The position numbers and the translations under genes are program-made. A stretch of 64,000 nucleotides of DNA, from positions 10,662,729 through 10,726,728 of the forward strand of contig CM055885.1 of assembly GCA_029582165.1 (NCBI GenBank), written 5' to 3'. This document shows positions 1 through 11,044 of the stretch, one piece after another; position 1 is the stretch's first letter; each line of letters starts with the position of its first letter. The stretch comes from Portulaca oleracea (lineage: Eukaryota; Streptophyta; Magnoliopsida; Caryophyllales; Portulacaceae). The notes beneath the pieces were generated by a model that was given only the letters and a program-made list of their open reading frames with translations, was not told the origin of the DNA and did not search any database.

Positions 1-65
1 CTTGATTTCAATGGTTGAGATTTAGCCTGCTTCTATGCTCACTTTTCTCCCCTTCTCATTTTATC

Positions 66-72
66 AACTCCC

Positions 73-104
<32 letters not shown>

Positions 105-124
105 CTGTGTGTGTGTGTCTGTGT

Positions 125-186
<62 letters not shown>

Positions 187-188
187 AA

Positions 189-260
<72 letters not shown>

Positions 261-265
261 CATAC

Positions 266-298
<33 letters not shown>

Positions 299-315
299 CA
301 TACATATATATATAT

Positions 316-390
<75 letters not shown>
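66..390. repeat. AT/GT dinucleotide microsatellite
   Basis: The stretch starts with short (AT)n and (GT)n runs and then becomes long (AT)n broken by single C bases. Reading frames through it are only alternating Tyr/Ile/His/Thr codons and are not genes. Its left end adjoins the window edge, so its origin is unknown. Confidence 0.97.
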
Positions 391-393
<3 letters not shown>

Positions 394-408
394 AAGAACC
401 CTATATCG

Positions 409-781
409 AGGGTGAATATGGTTATACAAAAGTTCTTCATACTTTAGGATATGGACGTTAGTTACTTATGTTGAACTTGGTCAAGATTCAAGACATAATG
501 TAACAAAAAGCTTTCTTTTTATTGTATTGAAATTCTAAACTTCGTTACAATGCAAAAAGATCAAAACCTCAATCGCTCAAGGACTGAGGATCACCAGGGT
601 GAATATGGTTATACAAAAGTTCTTCATACTTTAGGATATGGACGTTAGTTACTTATGTTGACCTTGGTCATGATTCAAGACATAATGTGACAAAAAGCAT
701 TCTTTGTATTGTATTGAAATTCTAAACTTCGTTACAATGCAAAAAGATCAAAACCTCAATCGCTCAAGGACTGAGGATCAC
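409..781. repeat. 187-bp tandem duplication (two copies)
   Basis: The segments 409-594 and 596-781 are near-identical head-to-tail copies offset by 187 bp, with only a few substitutions and one 3-bp difference near the ends of the match. No coding potential is visible. The second copy ends in ATCAC, the left target-site duplication of Athila element A, so the duplication was probably in the host DNA before that element arrived. Confidence 0.93.
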
Positions 782-2622
782 AGTAATAGTGGTTTGTAAG
801 ACCGCGGTTATATCGTTCTTCCACAGGGAGCTAGGGGCCTTAGCTGCAACTATTCAACACTAGGTAGGGATTATGATCACGAAAGGGTGATAGATTTTAA
901 GATAAAAATAGCACAAACATACTAGGTTCAGTCAAAAAGGTGAGACAATAGGTGTCGGGAGACTTTCGGGATGCAAACGGGGATAAGGAAGTGGGTTTCG
1001 CAACGAGAGAGTAACCAGAAGGGGAAATCAAATGGTAACTCCGTTAGAAAATACCCACTGGGCTCCCTTTTTCAAGGAATGCCCGGATTAACTTCCCCAA
1101 AGTCCATCGACAGACCCGGGGGAGTGAATGGAACGGAATTTCCTAGTTAGTTTCAATTCGCTTCCGCGAGCTAGAATACTAACTAACCCAATTCCTACCT
1201 TCCAACAAGCGTTGGATGTATTCGGGATGCTTTCGCACCCAATTACATCCTACTTGAGGGAAGGATAAGGTTGGGAAATTGATTTCCTAACTAGTTACTC
1301 ACTAATATTGCTAACCCAAACCTAATCACCCATTCACACCCTCCCTAACCCATTAGGGTTCTTTCCACTAAACATTCTAACTATCATGATACTAACATCA
1401 ACAACTTTAATCATGCTTAAAAGGATAAACAAGATAACAATAATCAATCAACAAAACCAACAATAACAACAATAGCAAAACAGAGATTAATAGATAAACT
1501 ATGAAATAAAAGAGAGAAAGGTTAAGAAATGCTCATTGATTGTGGTGACAAAGAGGGAAAACTTCTGAGTAATAAAGCTCCAATGCTCCAATTATGAGAA
1601 TAATCTTCAAACTTCAAATAAAACTCAAGAGAATCCAATACAAGAACCAATAATCTCAGCAAAGATCTTCACTAATCCCCATAATCCAAAGCTTAAAGTA
1701 TGATAAAGTATATGCTAAAGTAGTATAAAAGATAGATAAAAGTTGATTAAAAGTTCTCCCCAGCTAAAATGACCTAAATACATTAAATAGTAACTGAGGT
1801 ATTTACTCAAAACTCATCATTTTACACTACAGACAAAAGTGTCCCGCAGGGGACCGTGGGCACGGTCAAGGTGACCGTGGCCACGGTCCCGTGAAGCGAT
1901 CAAAACTTCTTCGTTTCACAAGATCGCGTACGCGCGATGCACCGTACGCACTGGCCAAGGCGACAGGGTGACAACTTTTCGCTCATTCGCACCGTCGTGG
2001 CTACGGTCATGGAAGACCGTGGCCACGGTCTTGTTCGGCTCACTTCTTCCTTGGGCAGGGTAGTGATCTCACCGTGGCTACGGTTAGACTGACCGTGACC
2101 ACGGTCCATCTCGGGTTGTAATGTCTCCTTCCTTAGGCATTGGCTCAATCACACCGTGGCTACGGTTAGTATAACCGTGGCCACGGTCTATCTCGACCAC
2201 AGATTTTCTTCAGGGTGTAGCGTCCGCTACGGAGTTGGTGGCGAGGGCTACCCTTCTACGCCTCGGAGTGCAATCGACCACCACGAAAAAGGAGTTTGGA
2301 GGCCTTGCGTCCGCTACAGTAGGCGTGGTGGGGGCTACCCTTCGGCGCTCTTCTACTCGATACATCCGCTTCCGCGCTTTTCGACATGGTCGGCCCTTCC
2401 GTTTCCGTTGCCTTCGACACAACCAGGGCTCGGGGAATCTTAGGGAATCTCGGGATTCCCAAGATTGGTGCAAAATTTGCCCATTTAGCATCATTTTGAG
2501 TAAAAACTTCGAAAACTACAAAAATAACCAAAATGCATTAAAAGTTATTGAAACGAGCTACGAAACAAGTCAAAAAGCCTAAGGATTTAGGCGGTATTTA
2601 GACGCGAAACCGGGTCTAAACA
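782..2622 (-). repeat. 3' LTR of Athila A
   Basis: It is a near-identical copy of 13348-15204. The minus-strand start is TGTTTAGACC; at the other end the expected terminal T at 782 is an A, so the TG/CA rule is broken on that side by one substitution. It holds seven palindrome pairs at 1853-2338. The match to the other LTR is close along its whole length, which suggests a fairly recent insertion, although the coding region is badly decayed. Confidence 0.95.
1853..2338. promoter_or_regulatory. Seven 14-bp palindrome pairs in the LTR U3
   Basis: Five pairs are variants of ACCGTGGCCACGGT, starting at 1853/1874, about 1922/1942, 1994/2016, 2071/2092 and 2153/2174. Two further pairs are variants of GTAGCGTCCGCTAC, at 2217/2238 and 2304/2325. 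Within a pair the two starts are 20-22 bp apart, mostly exactly 21. Pairs recur roughly every 64-87 bp. The block lies near the minus-strand start of the LTR, where U3 promoter elements are expected. Function is inferred, not shown. Confidence 0.85.
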
Positions 2623-2660
2623 CCCCCCCACACTTAAACCTTTGCTCGTCCCGAGCAAAA
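2623..2660 (-). promoter_or_regulatory. Polypurine tract with upstream stem-loop
   Basis: On the minus strand a G-rich purine tract (complement of 2623-2635) directly abuts the 3' LTR and fits a plus-strand primer site. Just upstream is the inverted repeat TTTGCTCGGGACGAGCAAA-like sequence at 2641-2658. Athila element B has the same stem-loop in the same place (26343-26361). Confidence 0.85.
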
Positions 2661-3600
2661 CAAAACAAAAACTAACTAAAACTAACTCCTCTGTCGTGGG
2701 AGAGAAACGAGTGCATTTAGCGTATGCACCAAGCCCTTTAAACCCCCGGCAGCCCGGGTGGACGAGATGGACTCGTGAGGGTTTGTAGCGGCTGTACCCA
2801 CAAAAGCCAAAGACAAAGGAGAGAGGGAAAGTGGAATTACCAACGAAATTTGCTTTTCTTTTTCCTCTCTTTTTTTTCTTTTTTTTTTTGTTTTTAAAAG
2901 ACGGTGTTAGCCTTACTTTCGGGAATTGGGCGGCCCATATAAGGGGTATACCCTCCCAACACGGTCTTTTCCATTCGCCTCTCCGTCGCAAAGCGATATG
3001 GGAGGAGGGTTAAGGGGTATCCATGTCGTACCACGAATACCGGGTCCGTGTAGGTTGGCTAAGTGTTGGTGGTTAATGTCTTCAGCGACACGCTCCACTT
3101 ATTCAGGTTATTGTATCTTAAGAAAGCTTTTCTTTCTTTTCTTTTCTTTTTGCACTTTCTTGCTTTTGCTAAACGAGAAACAAAACAAACCCGGACAGAA
3201 GCTCCTAGAACCTACCGATTCCAACAAAATGAGAAAGGAACGGAAGTCTCACTAGACACTTAATGAAGGGAGTCTATTAAGGGTAAGTCTCGACTAGAAC
3301 CCGATTTAGGGTCAAAAATGCTCCAACCGGTTACTTTTAAAAGAAGTTTAAGAACGGCTTCTCAACTTCGATAACGAGATCCAGGAAACAAAGCTAACAA
3401 AGACAAAACGAAAAGAAAAACTGAAAAGGTTTTCACTCCCTTTTTTCTCCTTTTTCACACAAAAATTTTCAAAATTTAGCAAAAACTAGGAAAACAAAGA
3501 ACAAAACGACTAGGTGATCTACCCTTTAACAGAATATCTCCCCCCCCCCATACACACTTAAAGCTCCACAATGTCCTCATTGTGGGAAGGTGTCACATGA
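2661..3600 (-). other. 3' non-coding region with blocks conserved in Athila B
   Basis: There is no credible ORF here. Read on the minus strand, it holds blocks that also occur in the same order at the 3' end of element B: the motif CAATGAGGACATTG (near 3569-3582), a block with GGTACGAC and TATGGGCCG (about 2925-3060), and a block with AAACCCTCACGAG and GGGTTTAAAGGGCTTG (about 2725-2795). A second G-rich purine tract lies at 3540-3550. Confidence 0.8.
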
Positions 3601-4463
3601 AAAGGGTAGAGAACCTACAAAACACAAACAAAAACAACTAGCAAGTAGAAATGGTGGCGACCCGAGCCCACACGGCTCCAACAACAAGACATCCCAACAC
3701 AAACACTCAAAGGGGTTCGCCACCCAAAAGAAAACCAAGCATGCGATGGATCATGATAAGAATTCACATAAAAAGAGTAGGGTGGAAAGATATTACCTCA
3801 AACTCTTCATAAGCGTTAAAACAGCGATTCGGAGTCGTCGTTCGAGTGAATCAAAACAATGTTAGAGTCACAGACGACTTACAAACGATAGAATTCGCAT
3901 GCGAGATCGAAAACAAAAGAAAGGAAATACTAACCTAAAAGCCTATGAAAAGAAACTAAAAAGATGAAAAACAAAACTATTAACAATATATACGTTGCCA
4001 ATTGCGTACCTTATCCCCGAATCTCACTCATTGAAGCGGGAAATAAGGGTGAAACTCCATACAAACCAACCGAAATAAACAATTCATTGCATTCATCACA
4101 ATCAATATTCGTTTACAAGCAAAATATGCTAACCATACAACCATCTATGACCAACGTACAATCGAGACATGCTTAAACAAACTTCTCAGCCCACAAAAAC
4201 AACCATCGATCAACCAAAAGACAACTCGGCAACACATGAAAGACAAACAACACAAGGTAAACCCGAGCATCCTAACCAAACAACCCCAAAATATGCTAAC
4301 ACATGCCAAATGAGACCGAGAAACCAACAAACCAAAACCATCAGACATCGCATCCAAAACCCCAAAGAAGCACCCCCCCCACACACACTTATACTTCACA
4401 ATATAAAGTAGATAGAAACAATGATAAAGGTCGGGTGGGGGGTGGAGTGCTTACAAACGGTCC
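3601..4463 (-). other. Untranslated 3' spacer of Athila A
   Basis: Short frames here are A-rich and have no recognisable domain. A third G-rich purine tract (minus strand) lies at about 4371-4381, followed by a degenerate form of the motif seen next to the tract at 3540. Otherwise nothing can be supported. Confidence 0.6.
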
Positions 4464-5830
4464 TCAAGCCGACCCTCCAGGAGGAGGACGGGGTTGGAGT
4501 TGCGATTGGATGCTAGCGACCATCTCTTGTTGGGTCTGGATTAACCCTTGCAAATTTTCAATCAACGTATGCTGGTTTTGGATGAGCTCCCGTTGTTCTT
4601 GAAACTCATCATGAAGTTCTTGGAGTTGCTCGCTGATGTGCCCAAGAGCGGCGTACCGTACTTGACTCGGCTCGGCTTCGACCCCTTGTGCTTGTTCACC
4701 CTCTTCGTCTTCTTCCTCATCTTCTTCTTCTTCACCCTCCGCCTCGCGATCCCCGGGACCACCCACCGCAAAACGATCCCCAAATGTTTGGCCACACGAC
4801 CAATTGCGTTGGTCGGTGACATCTAGACGTTTCTCAGCATTGTCGTCACCCAAATGAACTACAACGCTATGGGCTCGTTCCCGTGACGGTAGAATATTCG
4901 CGTCTTGTTTTTCTCCAAGAATTTTATCTTCCGAAGGTGAACACCGTCGATAGGATCGGGGAAATACCGGGGAGTCCACTTGTCAAGATAAGACTCGAAC
5001 CCTTGCTTCCGTAGAAAATGGGTGATGATGTGACCCATACCAAGAGTCATGTTCCGAGTTTCGAGGCTTATCTCCTGGAGATAATGGAGGATGCATGAGC
5101 CGGTGTTGACTTGGCGGTTGTTAATTGCATTGTAGAGGACGAAGAGGTCGTCTTTCCGGATGCTTGAGCGCCCGGCGTCACGGCCGAATACGGAGTTTGA
5201 GATGATGCGGTGGAAGATACGAACGCTGAGGTTACAAAAATCCCGGGCCTTGGAGTTGCTTGGGCAACAGAATTACGCTCGTTGGGTTCGAACCTTTGGG
5301 TAACATCTCCTCCAGCAAGTGAGTGCTTGCATAGCTTCTTGTTCATTGAAATTAACGCACTCTTCATAGAAGATACCGCCCTCGGGAAGGCCAAGAGCAT
5401 TGCAAAGATCCTCAACCGTGCATTCGACCTCCTTTTTGTTCACGATGTAGAAGAAAGAGGCGTTGGATGTGCCGTCTTCCTTGACCACCAAAGAGCTAAG
5501 GAACTCGAGCACTGGTTGTTCGATGATTGGCTCGTTGTTGGTGGCGAAAACCTCCCAACCCATGACTTTGATGAAGAAGTCCATGCTCGGTTTACAAAAG
5601 ATATCCTTGGCCGTCTCTTCATGATAGAGGTCCGGATCACAGATCTTCAGCTTCTTGAGCCTCTTGTACCTTGCCTTGTGCATATCGTCCCGAAAGTTAA
5701 TCTTAACCTTCGGGTCGCATTGAATAATCGAGGCCGGTTGAGCCTTATACCGGGTTTTTTCGGGCTCGGCAGAGGTTGATGGGACGGGGGTTGGTTCCGG
5801 CTTGGTCCGGGCACGTTTCGCTCGACCCAT
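4464..5830 (-). pseudogene. Athila extra ORF in the 'env' position (disrupted)
   Basis: The likely start is the methionine at 5830 (MGRAKRARTKPEPTP). One frame then runs from 5830 to 4859 with a single internal stop at 5273-5275, and the C-terminal part continues in another frame to 4464. The protein begins with a basic, proline-rich tail, followed by a globular region (motifs FFIKVMGWEVF, CTVEDLCNALGLPEG, MGHIITHFLRKQG), an acidic Glu/Asp run and a C-terminal coiled coil. It resembles the uncharacterised extra ORF downstream of integrase in Athila-like elements. I see no signal peptide or transmembrane segment, so an envelope role is not supported. A palindrome cluster lies about 570 bp upstream. 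Confidence 0.75.
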
Positions 5831-7097
5831 TGATAGAAACTGAAAACACAACCACCACAACAACGAAATACAACACAAACACTACCCAAAATTCCCGAGC
5901 AACCACGAATTCACAACCAATCCACAAAATTCAACCTAATAATTCACCAAATCACTCCCAATCATAACAATGTCCACCAAAAATTCAAACCCCAAACTCA
6001 AACAATTCGTCCAACCAAAAACACAAGAAATTCGCACAAAATTCAACCCAAAAGCAAGCAAATCGATTGTTAATACTCCAATGAATCAAGGAATACCTGG
6101 ATTGAAGTGTTGGGGAAGGATGGATGATGATTTCGAACCCCACAAAGTGCAAAAACTCAGAAAATTTCTTCAAGGAGCTCCGAAAATGACGGAAAACAGC
6201 AGCACAGGCGCAGCTAGGGCAAGATTCGCAGGGGAAAAAGGAGAGGAATGGAATAATTTGTGAAGGATTTGTCAAATCTTGGCAAGGAATTTGTGGCTTT
6301 AGGATTTTAGGAGGGTTTTCGAGTGTGAGGGAGTTGAAGGAATTGAAAGAGGAACGAGGGAAAATGAGATTAAACCCCCAATATATTTCGCAGTTTCGAC
6401 TCACCGTGGCCACGGTCGACTTGACCGTGGGCACGGTGTGACTCGGGTTGAGAGAAAAAAAGGGAAAAATGCAGGGTGGCCACCATGGTGACGGTTACAT
6501 CCACCGTGGTCACGGTGATCTTCGGGAAGACATTTTTCCAAGGAACGGTTGCGACGAGACCATGGCTGCGGTGAAACCCACCGTGGTCATGGCCTACTTC
6601 GGCCTGAGAAAACTAGCAATAATCTGCATAACCTGACCGTGGCCACGGTCCAGGCGACCGTGGCCACGGTCCCTTTCGGCCCAGCCACCGTACCTACAAA
6701 GCTCAAAACTTGGAAAAAAACGTTAAGTCCTAAAATCTACCCTCTTATCATCCACTCCCTTTTCTTTCTCGCTCAATTTATCATTTAAGGACATTCTCTC
6801 AACACTCAAAACCACTTTCAAACCCCGACCCTCATAGAACCTCTCTTTAGTTTTTTTTTCACTCTCGAATCTTTTTCTTCTTTTCAATCTTTTCTATTTT
6901 TTTCAGTTCTTCTAATTTTTTCTCTTTTCTTTCTTTTTCTCAAATTTTTCAATAGACACTAAGGAAAATGAAAATGCTAAAAGAAAGGAAATAAAATGGA
7001 AGGAAAAGAAAGAAAACATTAAAAGAAGGGGAGGTAAGTCATACCTCTCTCGGGTGCTTGTTTTTGTAGGTCCTAGCTCGACCTATCCCAATGCTTT
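5831..7097 (-). other. Spacer between integrase and extra ORF
   Basis: There is no gene. On the plus strand 6780-7020 is rich in T and then A runs. The middle holds four palindrome pairs (6403-6670), and a TATA-like ATATATT lies at about 6381-6388, just downstream of them on the minus strand. This is a candidate internal promoter for the extra ORF. Confidence 0.65.
6403..6670. promoter_or_regulatory. Internal cluster of four palindrome pairs
   Basis: Variants of ACCGTGGCCACGGT start at 6403/6424, 6482/6503, 6559/6580 and 6636/6657. Every pair has a 21-bp offset, and successive pairs are 79, 77 and 77 bp apart. The same palindrome pairs fill the U3 of this element's LTRs. Their reappearance upstream of the extra ORF, outside the LTR, suggests a shared promoter element. 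Confidence 0.88.
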
Positions 7098-8879
7098 TCA
7101 ATCCTCAAAGTTCCCGAGGTACACCACAACTGTCCCGGCATAATACTCGCCCATGACGTATGGTTTAAGCTTTGATGAGTTTACTTTGAAACACTTTCCT
7201 TGTGGATCCTTCAATTCTACCACTCCGGCGAGAAGAATTTTCGCAATTTCAAATGGACCGGACCACCGTGATCTCAATTTCCCGGAGAATAACTTCAGCC
7301 TTGAGTTGGAGATAAGAACTTTATCGCCTACCACAAACTCACGTTGGTTCAACCTCTTGTCGTGCCATGCTTTGGTTCTTTCTTTGTATATCTTGTTGTT
7401 TTCATATGCATGACGCCTCAGCTCCTCAAGTTCTTCTAGTTGAAATAACCGACTACTTCCGGCCGCCTTAAGATCGAAGTTCAACTTCTTGATCGCCCAC
7501 ATGGTTTTATGCTCCAGCTCTATGGGGAAGTGACATACCTTCCCATAGACAAGACGGAAGGGAGTAGTACCAATCGGTGTTTTGTAAGCGGTGCGGTATG
7601 CCCACAAAATTTCATCCAATTTTTCTGCCCAATCTTCCCTTGAAGAGTTGACCGTCTTCTCTAAGATCTCCTTGATGGCACGGTTTGAGATTTCAACTTG
7701 ACCTTGTGTTTGTGGATGATAAGGGAGTCCCTTCTTATGCTTGATGCCATACTTTGCCAAAAGAGACTCGAACTTCTTTTCAATGAAATGGGAACCGTTG
7801 TCACTAATGATGACCCGTGGAATGCCAAATCTTGGGAATAGGGACTTTTTCAAGAATCTCGAAACGGACTTCCCATCGCACCTCACACATGGTATGGCTT
7901 TGACCCACTTTGAGACATAATCTACCGCCACTAGGATGTATTGGAAACCCCTTGATGACGGGAAGGGTCCCATGAAGTCTAACCCCCACACATCGAAGAC
8001 TGCAACTTCAAGAATATAATTCAACGGTGCTTCATTCTTCCGGGAGATGTTTCCGGATCTTTGACATCTATCACATTGCTTTACATGCAAATGGGCGTCA
8101 CGAAAAAGAGTTGGCCACCAATAGCCAGCTTGTAGTACCCTCGCCGCCGTCTTTTGGGAGCCACCGTGACCTCGCACTGGAAACTCGTGACAATGAGCCA
8201 AAACGGATTGCACTTTACTCTCGAAAATACATCGCCGGTACATCCCATCATTGCAAAGTCGGAAAAGGAAGGGATCATCACAAAAGTAATGCTTCATGTC
8301 GTGGAGAAATTTCTTCTTTTGGTGATGGTTCAAGTGTTGGGGAATCACTTCGCTTGCCAAATAATTCACAATATCCGCATACCAAGGATGAGAGTTGATC
8401 GCCAAAAGTCGCTCGTCCGGGAAAGCATCTACAATCGGTTGGGTGTCTTCCAAGTCGACAAGAATCCTCGAGAGGTGATCGGCCACGACATTCTTCGTGC
8501 CCGCCTTATCGCGAATTTCCAAATCAAATTCTTGCATAAGCAAGACCCACCGTATTAGCCTCGGCTTTGTCTCCTTCTTTCCCATCAAGTATTTGATAGC
8601 GGCATGATCCGTGTAGACTACTACCTTCGAGAACGTAAGGTACTGCCGAAATTTGTTGAGTGCAAAAACGATCGCCAAAAGCTCCTTTTCCGTGGTGGTG
8701 TAGTTCCTTTGGGCACTATCAAGCGCATGGCTTGCGTAATATGTAACCCTTGGCTTCTTGTCCACTGTTTGGGTCAAACACGCCCCCACGGCAAAGTCAC
8801 TTGCGTCGGCCATGATCTCAAATGGTAGTGTCCAGTCCGGAGGTTGAACCACCGGAGCGGAAATCAAAGCCTGCTTCAA
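7098..8879 (-). pseudogene. pol: Athila A RNase H and integrase
   Basis: This open stretch of 593 codons holds RNase H ([13 protein letters not shown], then [12 protein letters not shown], ending VVADHLSRI) and the integrase. The integrase zinc-binding part has the pair HCHEF...HGG and CDRCQRSG. The catalytic triad is visible as D in [10 protein letters not shown] in IISDNGSHF and E in [10 protein letters not shown]. The C-terminal part has the Athila-type end ([16 protein letters not shown]). It is the longest undamaged piece of the element and lies in the same frame as the upstream pol pieces. Confidence 0.9.
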
Positions 8880-8891
8880 TCTGTAAAACGA

Positions 8892-9482
8892 CTAAAGACA
8901 CTCATCAGTGAAAATGAAAGGAGCATCTTTGCATAAGAGGTCGGTTAGAGGTCGAGCGATTTTCGAAAAATCCTTGACGAACCGGCAATAGAAGCCGGCA
9001 TGGCCAAGGAAGCTACGCACTCCCTTAACAGAAACTGGGGGTGGTAGGCGCTCTATGACCTCAACCTTCGCCTTATCCACCTCGATGCCCTTAGAAGAGA
9101 TTCAGTAACCCAAAACAATACCTTGTTCCACCATAAAGTGGCATTTCTCCCAATTGAGTACTAGATCCACTTCTTCACAACGAGTTAACACTTTCTTCAG
9201 GTTTAGCAAACAGTCATCAAAAGAATTACCTTACACAGAAAAGTCATCCATAAAAACCTCCATGCATTTCTCAATGAAATCGCTAAAAATAGCCATCATA
9301 CAACGTTGAAAAGTCCTAGGGGCATTACATAAACCAAATGGCATGTGACGGTAGGCAAATGTCCCGTATGGGCAAGTGAAGGTGGTTTTTTCTTGGTGTG
9401 AGGGGTAGATTGGAATTTGACAGAACCCCGAATACCCGTCCAAAAAGCAAAAATGTGAGTGACCCGCCAACCGTTCTAACAT
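8892..9482 (-). pseudogene. pol: Athila A reverse transcriptase core and RT/RNase H connection
   Basis: The RT palm is at 9231-9482 (CFLDGYSGFCQIPI, MPFGLCNAP, then FMDDFSV). The catalytic FMDD is intact but is followed at once by a stop. The thumb/connection is at 8892-9080 (GVRSFLGHAGFYCRFVKDF). The segments share a frame with the flanking pol pieces, so point stops rather than frameshifts separate them. Confidence 0.88.
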
Positions 9483-9533
9483 CTGGTCAATAAAAGGAAG
9501 GGGAAAATGGTCCTTCTTCGTTACTTTGTTAAG

Positions 9534-10292
9534 CTAACGGTAATCAATGCACATTCTCCAACCAGTCACAGTTCGGGTACTTACCAATTCTTTCTTATCA
9601 TTTTTAATTACGGTCATTCTACCCTTTTTTGGCATACACTGAACCAGGCTTACCCATTCGCTATTTGCGATGGGGAAGATGATCCCAGCAGCGAGCAACT
9701 TCACTACCTCCTTTTTAACCACTTCTTGCATGTTAGGATTTAATCGACGTTGGGGTTGCCTAGTAGGCTTGGCATCTTCTAGCAAATCAATCGAATGCAT
9801 GCATATGGAAGAGGATAAACCTTTCAAATCTTCTATCCTATAACCTAATGCACCTCTATGCTTTCTAAGAAAATCAAGCAACTTGGACAATTCAAAATCA
9901 TTCAAATTCGCATTCACAATCACAGGATAGGATTTCTCATCATCCAAGAAAGCATATTGGAGGGAAGGGGGCAAAGGTTTAAGTTCTAGAGGAGTAGAAG
10001 ATTGAATTTGGGAGGAAGACATACCTTTGTAGATCGCATCTTGAATCTCCACGCACTCCATAAAAGGCTCATCAATAATAATTTCCTCATGTATGGGTGA
10101 AGAGTCAAGAAGGTTGGTGAAGAAAGTAATATCCGTGCCGTCGGTGTCAAATTGGAAAGACTCCAACAAGCAAGCACCCAAGGGATCGTTACAAGTAGAC
10201 TCAAATAGATGGGACTCCTCAATATACTCATCAACAAGAAATTCCATCATGTCAATAGCGTAGCATGAGTCCCCATACGAGGGACCTTTCAA
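9534..10292 (-). pseudogene. pol: Athila A protease-RT linker and RT fingers
   Basis: This is a 252-codon open piece. The first part is an acidic linker, followed by the RT N-terminus with LELKPLPPSLQYAFL, RRLNPNMQEVVKKEV and GWRMCIDYR, all hallmarks of Athila RT. It stops just after the fingers region and the frame resumes in the next pol segment. Confidence 0.88.
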
Positions 10293-10304
10293 TGACCCCT
10301 CAAG

Positions 10305-10643
10305 TTAAAAAATAATACTTTCATTCCCGACATTCAATGACATGCTTCCATTCTTCACATCAATAATTGCTCTCGCCGTAGCAAGGAACGACCTTCCCAA
10401 AATAATGGGGATGTTGTTGTCCTCCTCCATCTCCAAGATAACAAAATCACAAGGGATCAAAAATCGTCCTACTTGCACCGGGATGTCCTCCAGTATCCCC
10501 AAGGGTCTTCGTATGGAACGGTCGGCCAATTGGAGGTTAATTGTAGTAGGAGCTAGATCATCAAGATTCAACTTCTTGCAAATTGAGTAAGGCATGACAC
10601 TTACACTTGCTCCTAGATCACATAGGGCACGGCCAATCCGCAT
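10305..10643 (-). pseudogene. pol: Athila A aspartic protease
   Basis: The retroviral-type protease is recognised by ALCDLGASVSVMPYS (active-site Asp in DLGA) and the later IPIILGRSFLATARAIID. The frame is that of downstream pol. Gag upstream reaches it only through a frameshift near 10670, within the sequence just before the active site. Confidence 0.88.
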
Positions 10644-11044
10644 ATCACCGATGGTGCATGGAATAGAAAAACTCCCAGGTCAGCTAGCTTCTCCAGTGAT
10701 TTGTTATCGATAATGGCACTACAATCCGCCGTCAAATGAATTGTAGCTTTCTCTTGAATTCTCCTCTTGCTCGTAAGAAGCTCCTTCAAATGTTTCTTGA
10801 AGGATGTGACTTCAGAAATGGCATCAAGAAATGGAATGTTAACTTGAAGCTTCTTAAGCATCTCAATGAACCTTGAAAATTTTGCATCGGACTTTGGTTT
10901 TGTCAACCGCTCGGGAAAAGGGACCGGCGGTAGCTTTGATTTCTCCATGGTTTGGATTGGTTCTTCTTCCGCCATCTTTCCCTTCCCTTTTGTCACTCTC
11001 TCCATCTCTTCTCCCTCTTCACTAGATTCTCCCAATTCTCCCTC
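10613..11044 (-). pseudogene. Athila A gag-protease linker, downstream half
   Basis: The encoded stretch is Glu/Lys-rich and then has PPVPFPERLTKP and FIEMLKKLQVNIPFLDAI, typical of the Athila region between gag and protease. The frame shifts at its end. Its upstream boundary is the 7-bp direct repeat CTCCCTC that borders the inverted-repeat insertion. Confidence 0.85.

Noticed and set aside
15..461. Several overlapping open frames on both strands over the AT repeat
   Set aside because: They encode only alternating Tyr/Ile/His/Thr from a dinucleotide repeat.
5210..5779. 189-codon plus-strand frame
   Set aside because: It is the antisense shadow of the Athila extra ORF, which has the recognisable features.
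4464..5830. Calling the Athila extra ORF an envelope gene
   Set aside because: No signal peptide, fusion-like or transmembrane segment is visible; position alone is not evidence.
8027..8558. Plus-strand frames opposite integrase
   Set aside because: Shadows of the RNase H/integrase frame; no domain recognised.
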